Shown: one piece after another, positions 48,182-55,317 of the stretch
Layout: each line of letters starts with the position of its first letter
Numbering within the stretch: the first letter of the stretch is position 1
DNA from: an uncultured Methanobacterium sp.
GTDB lineage: Archaea > Methanobacteriota > Methanobacteria > Methanobacteriales > Methanobacteriaceae
Assembly: GCF_963666025.1 (NCBI RefSeq)
Contig: NZ_OY762552.1
Location: 62,001 to 126,000 of the forward strand
Reading direction: 5' to 3'
Length of the DNA: 64,000 nucleotides
The notes under the pieces: model-generated
What the model saw: only the letters and a program-made list of their open reading frames with translations
Told to the model about the DNA's origin: nothing
The model's database searches: none
Made by a program: the position numbers and the translations under genes

Positions 48182-49699
48182 TTATGAAATTACTAAATCA
48201 ACAAGTTTTAAGAGTTCTATAGTTCCATAAAAACTATTTCCCCCAGTATTCAAAATAGTCATGCTGGTTATATTATCCGCTGTATTGTCCCAGAATCCGG
48301 AAAAAATATCATTACCTGACTGTCCTAAATTAGCATAGAACTGGGCCCTTCCTTCAACAAATCGTGGAGCTCCTGATTTTGCAGCTATTTCCAGTTTACC
48401 TTTCAACCAGTTCACAGCTGACCATTTAGTCTGTCCAATTCTCAATATTTGCTGACTGAGCGAAGCTGGATCTTCGATTAAACTTCCACTGTTATCAATA
48501 AATGTTTTTACCCTGCTGGAATAATGATAATCAGAATCAGCGTTAAATCGTAGAAGAAAACTCACATCTCCAGTTCCATTTTTGTAGAGTCTGTATTTGA
48601 GTATGTAATCCTCAGCAGAATTCCCATCGAGATTTGAGAATGTTGAAGTTGTGACAGGACTACCTGAACTGATTGTTTTCTTTTCAACTCTTTTGGGTAT
48701 TCTGAAAGTTCCGTCTTCATCTGCAAATCCGGGGAGATAATCTGGGCTTATAGTTCCGCCGGCCCTGGCCTGGACTATTGCACTGGCTGTACCTCCAGTT
48801 GCTGAAGGTTGTGCTCCATCAAGTTTATCAGCATCTAGGCCACTTCCAGCGCCATCAACTGTTAGGAGTTTTGCGAGTATGTCAGCTGCCGTATAAGACC
48901 CTGCCGGAAGATAATAAGCACCTTCTTGACCATCAAGCTTATCTGCATCAAGACCAGTTCCAGTTCCATCCACTGTGAGTAATTTCGCTATGATATCAGC
49001 CGCAGTGTAACTTGAAGCGGATAGTTTAGCAGCAATGGCACTGTTAATTGTACTGTACTGAACACCGTCCAGGGTGTCAGCGTCAAGGCCACTTCCAGCT
49101 CCATCCACTCCCAATAATTTTGATAGAATGTCAGCTGCGGTATATGTAGCGGCATTCAATTTCAGGGCCAAGTTATTATTTAATGTTGTCAAATCAGCAG
49201 TGTCAAGGATCCTGGACCAGCTGTACCAGGATCCATTTTCACATGTTCTAACATATACATTATGAGCAGAATCATAAGCTGTGTATTTTTGATAAATAAG
49301 TGGACCATCACTGATCACTTCAAGCATTCCTGCCAGGGCCACAGGATAATTTGAACCGGAACTGGCATTTGCTGTACTGGGCTGATGATATAATCCAGTT
49401 GCATTGTAACTGTTTAGGTTAGTCGAAGCAGGTATTGTTGCACCTATGGCCAATATTTTTGAAAGTTCTGTTCCATCCAGAAGATCTGCATTAAGACCAC
49501 TGCCAGGGCCATGAACTGTTAACAATTTGGCCAGTATATCAGCAGCAGTATAAGAACTGAGAGGAAGGTAATAAGCACCGTGATGTCCGTCTAAAAGGTC
49601 CGCATCAAGGCCACTTCCTGCACCATCTCCTTCTAATAATTTAGTAATTAAGTCGTTTGCTGTGTAGAATGAATCTAGTTCAAATTGTATTTTTACCAA
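48182..49699 (-). CDS. Repetitive phage tail fibre protein
   Basis: 505 residues. Five copies of a repeat with core YTAADILAKLLTVDGAGSGL + DADLLDG alternate with short linkers; the copies lie at about residues 10-45, 53-85, 190-220, 237-270 and 270-300. The D-A-D-x-L-D-G motif is a classic phage tail-fibre repeat. A central part (PVALAGMLEVISDGPLIYQ, about 120-180) resembles other fibre proteins with pyocin_knob-like folds. The C-terminal third is unique and would hold the tip. Start TTG 49699, 7 bases from GGAGG. Confidence 0.85.
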   Translation of the reverse strand: MVKIQFELDSFYTANDLITKLLEGDGAGSGLDADLLDGHHGAYYLPLSSYTAADILAKLLTVHGPGSGLNADLLDGTELSKILAIGATIPASTNLNSYNATGLYHQPSTANASSGSNYPVALAGMLEVISDGPLIYQKYTAYDSAHNVYVRTCENGSWYSWSRILDTADLTTLNNNLALKLNAATYTAADILSKLLGVDGAGSGLDADTLDGVQYSTINSAIAAKLSASSYTAADIIAKLLTVDGTGTGLDADKLDGQEGAYYLPAGSYTAADILAKLLTVDGAGSGLDADKLDGAQPSATGGTASAIVQARAGGTISPDYLPGFADEDGTFRIPKRVEKKTISSGSPVTTSTFSNLDGNSAEDYILKYRLYKNGTGDVSFLLRFNADSDYHYSSRVKTFIDNSGSLIEDPASLSQQILRIGQTKWSAVNWLKGKLEIAAKSGAPRFVEGRAQFYANLGQSGNDIFSGFWDNTADNITSMTILNTGGNSFYGTIELLKLVDLVIS

Positions 49700-50212
49700 T
49701 TAGATCCCTCCTTTGAACTTTAGATCCAATGAGTCCAGGGTTGGCCTATTACCTGAAACTTCTGTAAGAGTGAACTTGAAATCAACATACTCCAATCCAA
49801 TACTAAGTAATGATAAATCCTCTCCATTTGCAATATTTGATTTCACGAGCGTTTCGCCACTGGTTCCTTTACTCACATCACAGATTATTGTACCTGTGGT
49901 TTTAGTTTCAGTCCATAAAGTTTCAAGCCAGTTTTTGAAGGGTTCTATATTTGGGTAAACTCTGAATATGGCCGTGCCAGTTGTTTTTCCAGTTTGTAAC
50001 CTTATTTTGTTATTGTATATCTCAGTATCGGAAAGAATGAGATTCACTAACATGAAAGCACATTTATTGTTACCTGGAAGGAAGATTCCACCAACATAAT
50101 CTAAAGGTAGTTCAATTGTTACCTCTGGTTTTGCAACTGCGAATAATGCTATGGCTCCATTGTACGCCTCGGCATAGAAATCATCTCCTGCCTTGATAAA
50201 TTCATTGGTCAC
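49700..50212 (-). CDS. Phage tail/baseplate-distal protein, unassigned
   Basis: 170 residues, beta-rich, with no family I can name. Its stop abuts the fibre start and GTG 50212 follows GGAGGGATAAGCA, so it is translated with its neighbours. Position between the gpI-like protein and the fibre suggests a baseplate-to-fibre adaptor. The piece IICDVSKGTSGETLVKSNIA and the last strand DSLDLKFKGGI recall discoidin-like or Dit-type beta-sandwiches, but this is weak. Confidence 0.6.
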   Translation of the reverse strand: MTNEFIKAGDDFYAEAYNGAIALFAVAKPEVTIELPLDYVGGIFLPGNNKCAFMLVNLILSDTEIYNNKIRLQTGKTTGTAIFRVYPNIEPFKNWLETLWTETKTTGTIICDVSKGTSGETLVKSNIANGEDLSLLSIGLEYVDFKFTLTEVSGNRPTLDSLDLKFKGGI

Positions 50213-50408
50213 TGCTTATCCCTCCTCCTCCACCAAGTTGGACATAAGTTTCTGCATCATATTTAAACCAGAATTCTGCTGATTGCACAGTTATAACACC
50301 GTTTTTTTCTTTTGCATTGTGCACTATTGTGTCAATATCAAACCTGTCACGCAGTTCAGGGGATATGTCACCAGTTAATTTTAGTTTCAAACGCGCATAG
50401 TCTATCAA
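50202..50408 (-). CDS. Small phage tail protein, 68 residues
   Basis: From TTG 50408, 8 bases after GGAGG; the frame could extend to 50441 but that part overlaps the previous gene and lacks a site. Sequence IDYARLKLKLTGDISPELRDRF, then VITVQSAEFWFKYDAETYVQ, ends in a Gly run (GGGGG). It overlaps the next gene by 11 bases, so translation is coupled. It is in the XkdU-to-fibre gap of PBSX-like operons where a short protein is common; no function known. Confidence 0.65.
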   Translation of the reverse strand: MIDYARLKLKLTGDISPELRDRFDIDTIVHNAKEKNGVITVQSAEFWFKYDAETYVQLGGGGGISSDQ

Positions 50409-50424
50409 AAATAAAACCTCCAAA

Positions 50425-50979
50425 TTATACGTACTCTTCAAGGTAAACGGTTACACTTGCCAGGACCAGTTGATTGATCACAGATTCAACTAAGGTAATG
50501 TCCTGGCCTTCTGGAATTCGGACGGTGACTATACCTGGCGTCTCTGAGTAGTGGCCTGCAAATACACAAGGAGTTCCTGTGTGATGGTCAGCTGCTACTG
50601 TGATTCCAGCTTTACATGCCCGGCCACTTCCATCAATCACAATGATTTTAGAAGATTCTATGTTCAGAATATTCCCAATTACTTTTTTTATCCCAGTAAT
50701 TGTGATATTTGCTGTTTTAACTGCAATAATGAAAGCTCGGTATTCATCTAAACTGATATCTCGTTTAGGCACTCCGAACCATTCTCTGAAGAGTTCCAAG
50801 GTTGTTTCATTAGCACTTAAAAGGAATCTTGAATTACTGGCTGTGAATAAATCTATTTCGATCTGATCAAACTCAGGACCTATTCCCTTTTCGATAAGCT
50901 CTCTCATTGGATTATTATCTTCATGGAGAGGGGACCGGTCTGGGAACTGTTCACGTATCTGAGCACCATATTTACTCAT
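50425..50979 (-). CDS. Tail protein gpI-like (XkdU/YmfQ position)
   Basis: 184 residues. Features of the phage tail protein I/DUF2313 group: an N-terminal helix with FPDRSPLHEDNNPMRELI, a central helical hairpin (LLSANETTLELFREWFGVP, typical of YmfQ-like proteins that link baseplate to fibre) and a beta C-terminus. It starts 2 bases after the J-like gene stop, in the P2/PBSX order J-I-fibre. Expected function: baseplate wedge component that attaches tail fibres. Confidence 0.78.
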   Translation of the reverse strand: MSKYGAQIREQFPDRSPLHEDNNPMRELIEKGIGPEFDQIEIDLFTASNSRFLLSANETTLELFREWFGVPKRDISLDEYRAFIIAVKTANITITGIKKVIGNILNIESSKIIVIDGSGRACKAGITVAADHHTGTPCVFAGHYSETPGIVTVRIPEGQDITLVESVINQLVLASVTVYLEEYV

Positions 50980-50981
50980 AA

Positions 50982-52127
50982 TTACACCTGTGTTAAAGTG
51001 ATTACTCCAAGCTGGACCTCATCTGCTTGTGTTGTTGTAACATTCGCACTTGGTGCTGTGAGATTATAATCAAGAACTCCATCTGTATTGTTGATTACTT
51101 GCATAATCTGAGTTCTAATCAGTTCATCATCAATATTCATTCCAGAATAAGTTATACCATAGGTGGTTGTACCTCCATTGAAAATACAATTAATATTAGA
51201 AATAAGATTAGCTTGAACAGTTGACCAGGAGTACCCATCTACCAAGGTTATTGAGGCAGTTACTGATGTTGAAATATAATTGGGTTTGTCAACCGTTATT
51301 TTCAGCCCGGCTACCTTGTTATCTTCACTTGTAAGTAAAGCTAAAACCGCATTAATCACCGTGGTGGGGGTTGGAGTGTCAATTCCATTCACTAGAACTT
51401 TGACATTGTAATCTTCCCCATCAGGATTACTGATTACTTTTGCATCATGAACTCCCGTAATGCTCTCTGCCATGGATTTAAACCAGGCTTCTGTACCAAC
51501 CTGGCCACTTTTTCCAGCTTCCAATATCCGGGTCCTGAATGTTTCATCATCCTCTTCATCAGATCCACCAGTAGTCGCGGAAGAATTAGTGACAGAGAGA
51601 TCATCAATAGGGTTAGGTAGTTCATCAATAGTTCCAGCATTAACGTTCCCATTTACACCTGCAACCACAGCCTCAATTGCAGCTGTGACTGTTAAGGTAC
51701 TGGCAGTTAAAACAACATCTTCTGTTGTAACAAAATAAACACCATCTATTCCTCCAGTTTTAACCAATGTGCCCTTGGGAACTGTTATATTGTAACTTTT
51801 AATTGCGGGTGTAGTGAATGTGACATGGCCTGGGGCCTTAACTGCCCGTTTCCTGTAGCAGTTGAACATCACTCCCAGGAGATCCAGATAACCTTTTATA
51901 GCAGTCTGGGGGAATGCCTGCCGGACTATGAATGCAATCCAATACCGTAATTCATAGGTTGGAATACTTACAGATTCTAAGAAGTTCCTAACCTCCGAAC
52001 CTTCATTAAAATCTGTTAGTTGAGTGTTACCTTCACCGAATGCAGCCTTGTAATAGTCAACCATTCTTTGTACTATCTCAGACCTTTCTACTTTTAGCCC
52101 ATCTATCGTTGTAAACTCGTCAGTCAT
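50982..52127 (-). CDS. Baseplate J-like protein (XkdT)
   Basis: 381 residues. Clear baseplate_J family: NFLESVSIPTYELRYWIAFI near the N-terminus, the VAGVNGNVNAGTIDELPNPI loop, GGSDEEDDETFRTRILEA, and GVHDAKVISNPDGEDYNV. J proteins form the outer wedge of contractile-tail baseplates (P2 gpJ, T4 gp6). ATG 52127 overlaps the stop of the gp25-like gene by four bases (ATGA type), showing translational coupling. Full length for the family. Confidence 0.92.
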   Translation of the reverse strand: MTDEFTTIDGLKVERSEIVQRMVDYYKAAFGEGNTQLTDFNEGSEVRNFLESVSIPTYELRYWIAFIVRQAFPQTAIKGYLDLLGVMFNCYRKRAVKAPGHVTFTTPAIKSYNITVPKGTLVKTGGIDGVYFVTTEDVVLTASTLTVTAAIEAVVAGVNGNVNAGTIDELPNPIDDLSVTNSSATTGGSDEEDDETFRTRILEAGKSGQVGTEAWFKSMAESITGVHDAKVISNPDGEDYNVKVLVNGIDTPTPTTVINAVLALLTSEDNKVAGLKITVDKPNYISTSVTASITLVDGYSWSTVQANLISNINCIFNGGTTTYGITYSGMNIDDELIRTQIMQVINNTDGVLDYNLTAPSANVTTTQADEVQLGVITLTQV

Positions 52128-52510
52128 GATATTCTCTCCAGGTTGAATACGAAATTCGATGATTGATTTTCAGTTAGAAATTTCACAGAAGCTTCAACAA
52201 TGATCACATCCTTTTCAAATGTGACAGAAATATTCTTAATCTCCTCCACCCGGGGTTCGGCTTTTAAACAGTTCTCAGTGTAAATTTTAAGTTTATTCTC
52301 AGCAATGGCCTTATCAGTCTCCCCGATGACTTCATGATCCTTGTTGCCGTAACCATCATAGAATTTGTATAGTTCATCATATTTCGTCATCAGCCGATTG
52401 TATACGGCCTGTTCTGCATTTTTTAAACCTGAAACTGTTTTAAAATCACCACCAGGGCCAACTTCCCAGGTGTTCTTAATATCAGTTCCATAGATTGATT
52501 CATCTACCAT
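52124..52510 (-). CDS. Baseplate wedge gp25-like/DUF2634 protein (XkdS)
   Basis: 128 residues. GTDIKNTWEVGPGGDFKTVSG, LMTKYDELYKFYDGYGNKDHEV and a C-terminal strand pair (VTFEKDVIIVEASVKFLT) match the small DUF2634/gp25-like baseplate wedge proteins of PBSX-type tails. I use ATG 52510: GAGG lies 8 bases upstream, while earlier starts fall in or before that site. Order R-S-T is conserved with the neighbours. Confidence 0.8.
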   Translation of the reverse strand: MVDESIYGTDIKNTWEVGPGGDFKTVSGLKNAEQAVYNRLMTKYDELYKFYDGYGNKDHEVIGETDKAIAENKLKIYTENCLKAEPRVEEIKNISVTFEKDVIIVEASVKFLTENQSSNFVFNLERIS

Positions 52511-52520
52511 GGCCATTACC

Positions 52521-52805
52521 TCATAATTTACCAACGATTACAGGGGCTGTAATGCTTCCTGCCTGGAATATTAAGAGAACTTTATCCCCTATTGCCAGAT
52601 TCAATGATTCAGAACCGTAACAAGGTTTTAAAACTGGAACATTATAAAAAGGAATAGTATCTTCACCAACAGCTAAAGTGATATCAACATTAGTTGCATG
52701 TACTCGGGTTACTGTTGCGAACACAGATGGCTCAACATGGTTAAAGTAAGGAGCCATAGCCCTCTTAATTTCCTGGTCAAGTGTTTTAGCATTTTCAGAT
52801 CCCAT
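52521..52805 (-). CDS. DUF2577-like baseplate/hub protein (XkdR)
   Basis: 94 residues. FATVTRVHATNVDITLAVGE, PCYGSESLNLAIGDKVLLIF and SITAPVIVGKL fit DUF2577 proteins, which have an OB-like fold and resemble the gpV/puncture module at the tip of the tube. ATG 52805 follows GGAGTGATCAG. In the PBSX order it stands between the hub (XkdQ) and XkdS. Role in tail tip is inference from position and family. Confidence 0.78.
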   Translation of the reverse strand: MGSENAKTLDQEIKRAMAPYFNHVEPSVFATVTRVHATNVDITLAVGEDTIPFYNVPVLKPCYGSESLNLAIGDKVLLIFQAGSITAPVIVGKL

Positions 52806-52809
52806 CTGA

Positions 52810-54120
52810 TCACTCCAGCTGGTTTCTACTTGCACATGTTACGTCTACTTGTATCCAACTTCCATCAATGTAGACCAAAGCGTCACAATGTGCGTAACCA
52901 TTACAAATCTGACCACAGCGCCTATATGCTGAATAACCAATTGCTTCGCACATTTGAACAAATAATAGGCTTTGATCGTAACAGTTTCCTTTTCTAACAG
53001 TTAAAACCTGGAGAGGAGTATACTTGAAATCATAATAAAATTCGTATTGGATATTTGCATCAATCCATCGCCTAATAGCACGAGGGTTTCCAAGCTCCCG
53101 GGCCTTGGCAGCCACAGGGTCAGAAATAGATAATATAATCTCCGATGGTAAGGTGTAATTGTTTGTGAATGTTCCCTGAGTCTGTCCTGGAGATTCATAG
53201 ATCCACTCAGATGGTGGTGATGGCTGACCGTTTAATAAATCAATTTGCTGTTCTTCCGTATCTGTATTGATTGTTGTTCTCACATTCTGAGTGTAATAAG
53301 ATTTAATACCATATTTGCTCCAGGATGGGGGGATGATTATAATCCATTGGCCTGCTGCCATTTTATCTAGAAGTGGTGTGGTGATGCTCCCGGAAAACTC
53401 GATTTTACTACCTGAATTAAAAAGTTCCTTGGCTTTTGCCAGGCCTTCAGCCTCTGTTTTCAGACTCGTGTCTGAGATGATATCTTCAATAAATCCATAC
53501 TTTCCTATAAGTGCATCATCCTTTACCTGTGCAAGAAATCTATCGTCTTCACCAAAAGCACTGACGGCTGTAATTATATTAGATGAATCCTGGGATAATT
53601 GTAAATCTATGAAGCTGGGAGGGTAGAAAACATAACCTTCAGTAAGTTTTGGGATTGTTCGTAGTATGGCCACATTATCACTGTTTACAAAAAATTCCAT
53701 ATCTGTTTCCAGGTTGGCCAGCTGGTGACAAACATCAACAACCTTTTTATTGTGAAAAACAACTTCATTATGCTTCTTTGCGGTTGCTGTGATTCCTCCA
53801 GTGTTAAGTCCACGGTGATTAAGGAGTTCTATGATTATTTCACTGGAAGTGTAATTATGGAAGGCCCTGTAAAGCTTTCCATGGAGTAATCGGGTCCAAT
53901 CCATACAATCATAAGCATAACCCTCATCAGTTTCTCTATCTTTTGTTATGAAACCACCAAAGGACCTGTGCTCCCCTATGATCTGGACCTGGGGGTTAAG
54001 TTCAAAATCAAAAGGTTCATCCGTGTTAATAGTAGCCGTATCAGCAGCTTGCAAAGGGTTAGTTATTGTGACATCAAAGAAAGGGATCCGTTCATTCTGA
54101 ACATAGATTTTACTGGTCAG
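52810..54120 (-). CDS. Tail hub (XkdQ/gpD-like) fused to transglutaminase-type cysteine protease; CTG start
   Basis: 436 residues. The first 315 residues are a late-control-D/XkdQ-type hub: KIYVQNERIPFFDVTIT, FELNPQVQIIGEHRSFGGFI, YAYDCMDWTRLLHGKLY and MAAGQWIIIIPPS. From about 340 a transglutaminase-core domain follows with C380 (RKGNCYDQSLL), H411 (GYAHCDALVY) and D426 (IQVDVTC). Hubs of bacterial phages often carry murein hydrolases; here a cysteine protease probably opens pseudomurein during DNA entry. The frame up to the previous stop has no ATG, GTG or TTG before residue 23; CTG 54120 lies 7 bases from GGAGG and restores the full hub start. It follows the XkdP-like gene directly. Confidence 0.88.
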   Translation of the reverse strand: MTSKIYVQNERIPFFDVTITNPLQAADTATINTDEPFDFELNPQVQIIGEHRSFGGFITKDRETDEGYAYDCMDWTRLLHGKLYRAFHNYTSSEIIIELLNHRGLNTGGITATAKKHNEVVFHNKKVVDVCHQLANLETDMEFFVNSDNVAILRTIPKLTEGYVFYPPSFIDLQLSQDSSNIITAVSAFGEDDRFLAQVKDDALIGKYGFIEDIISDTSLKTEAEGLAKAKELFNSGSKIEFSGSITTPLLDKMAAGQWIIIIPPSWSKYGIKSYYTQNVRTTINTDTEEQQIDLLNGQPSPPSEWIYESPGQTQGTFTNNYTLPSEIILSISDPVAAKARELGNPRAIRRWIDANIQYEFYYDFKYTPLQVLTVRKGNCYDQSLLFVQMCEAIGYSAYRRCGQICNGYAHCDALVYIDGSWIQVDVTCASRNQLE

Positions 54121-54132
54121 ATAGATCCCTCC

Positions 54133-54786
54133 TTATAGAGTCATTTTTATTTTTGTTTCAGGACCAACAATTCCTGTCTGAGTTAGTTTATTGTCTGCCT
54201 GGAATGCTTTAACAGCAGCTTCAGTGTAATCCCCGAAATAATTATCAACGTCCATGGAGTGGCCATCACTGTAAATGTAGTATCCCAATAGTTTCAAGTA
54301 GGTTTGAAGTTCACCAACACAATCCCCACGATCTCCTAACTGTAATGTTGGGCAGCTGGTGAGAGGGGGAGTTATTATATTAGAATCCCCTCCAGCTGCA
54401 CCGCCTCCATTGGATGATACATTCCAGGTGGAAAAATTAGCCCAAACAATGTTGGGTTCAATATATTCAATTAAGGTAATTGTGTAATTCCAGACTCCTT
54501 TTTTACCTTCACTAGGTCGGATTTCAGTTATATGATACTGCCCATTGTAATCTGCCTTACTTTCTGAAGTGAGGATTACAGGGGTTGTTTTTTTCTCAAG
54601 GTCCTCGAACAACTCAATCTGATCCTTTCCAACATAAACTGTTAAATCAAGTTTTCTACCCTTAAATCCTTTATTTCTGATGAAAGAACCACCACCAACG
54701 TAAGATTTGTTCACTATGTTTGGCTGTGGATCCCGTGAAATACTTTTGATTTTTAGGGGGAGATTGTCTAATGTAACATAGGACAT
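54133..54786 (-). CDS. XkdP-like tail protein with PG_binding_1 domain
   Basis: 217 residues. The N-terminal domain (about 1-115: LPLKIKSISRDPQPNIVNKSY, KLDLTVYVGKDQIELFEDLE) matches the XkdP/gp53-like protein that joins hub and tape measure. XkdP normally ends in LysM; here the C-terminus (about 145-217) is a PG_binding_1 domain, LQLGDRGDCVGELQTYLKLLGYY and YTEAAVKAFQADNKLTQTGIVG. In bacteria this fold binds peptidoglycan, so here it may bind pseudomurein or a glycan, by inference. A Gly-rich linker separates the domains. Confidence 0.85.
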   Translation of the reverse strand: MSYVTLDNLPLKIKSISRDPQPNIVNKSYVGGGSFIRNKGFKGRKLDLTVYVGKDQIELFEDLEKKTTPVILTSESKADYNGQYHITEIRPSEGKKGVWNYTITLIEYIEPNIVWANFSTWNVSSNGGGAAGGDSNIITPPLTSCPTLQLGDRGDCVGELQTYLKLLGYYIYSDGHSMDVDNYFGDYTEAAVKAFQADNKLTQTGIVGPETKIKMTL

Positions 54787-54859
54787 ACGAGTACCTCACA
54801 AAATTTAGTAAAAGAATAAATAATAAAGTATGAAAAACTATTAAGTAGAGGTGATTCTG

Positions 54860-55297
54860 TTGGGAAAAAAATATGTTGGAATATTAACAATTTTGGGAAT
54901 GATAGGGTTAATTGTGGCTATTTCGGGGTGTACTTCTACTTCAGCAAGCACATATAATGGCAGTCAGATGAGTTTTCAATATCCTTCGGATTCTCAAATT
55001 AAAGAACTTGGATCTGCTCATGATGGTAGTAGTGTAGCTGTTAAAAAAGATAATAAGACTGAAGCTGCTGTTACTATTTTGAGTGATTTAGAAAGTGCAA
55101 AGGTAAATATGACGGCGGGTTCTGATTATACTAAATCACAAGGTCAACAAACCATCAATGGTGTGTCTTGTGCCGTGTATAAAACTACAGATGGAATTTA
55201 TTATTACCTGTTTGAAAAAAATGGAAAGCAATTCTCAGTAATGTGTGGAGATGCTAGTCAGGATGTTGCTAAACAGATAATTCAAACAATCAAATAG
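54860..55297 (+). CDS. Lipoprotein moron inserted in tail operon
   Basis: 145 residues on the strand opposite to all surrounding tail genes. N-terminal hydrophobic segment YVGILTILGMIGLIVAISGC ends in a lipobox-like AISGC-T, so it is probably a lipid-anchored or membrane-anchored surface protein. The body (MSFQYPSDSQIKEL...AAVTILSD) resembles small PsbP-like archaeal lipoproteins. TTG 54860 is 8 bases from GAGG; a TATA-like AATAAATAATAAAG (about 54814-54827) gives it its own promoter. A separately expressed surface protein in a provirus often protects a lysogen against superinfection; this is inference. Confidence 0.75.
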   Translation: MGKKYVGILTILGMIGLIVAISGCTSTSASTYNGSQMSFQYPSDSQIKELGSAHDGSSVAVKKDNKTEAAVTILSDLESAKVNMTAGSDYTKSQGQQTINGVSCAVYKTTDGIYYYLFEKNGKQFSVMCGDASQDVAKQIIQTIK

Positions 55298-55317
55298 AAT
55301 TTACAATCTTATTTTTT

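Noticed and set aside
48782..49670. Antisense + frames over the tail fibre repeats
   Set aside because: These result from the repetitive Leu/Asp/Gly-rich coding sequence on minus.
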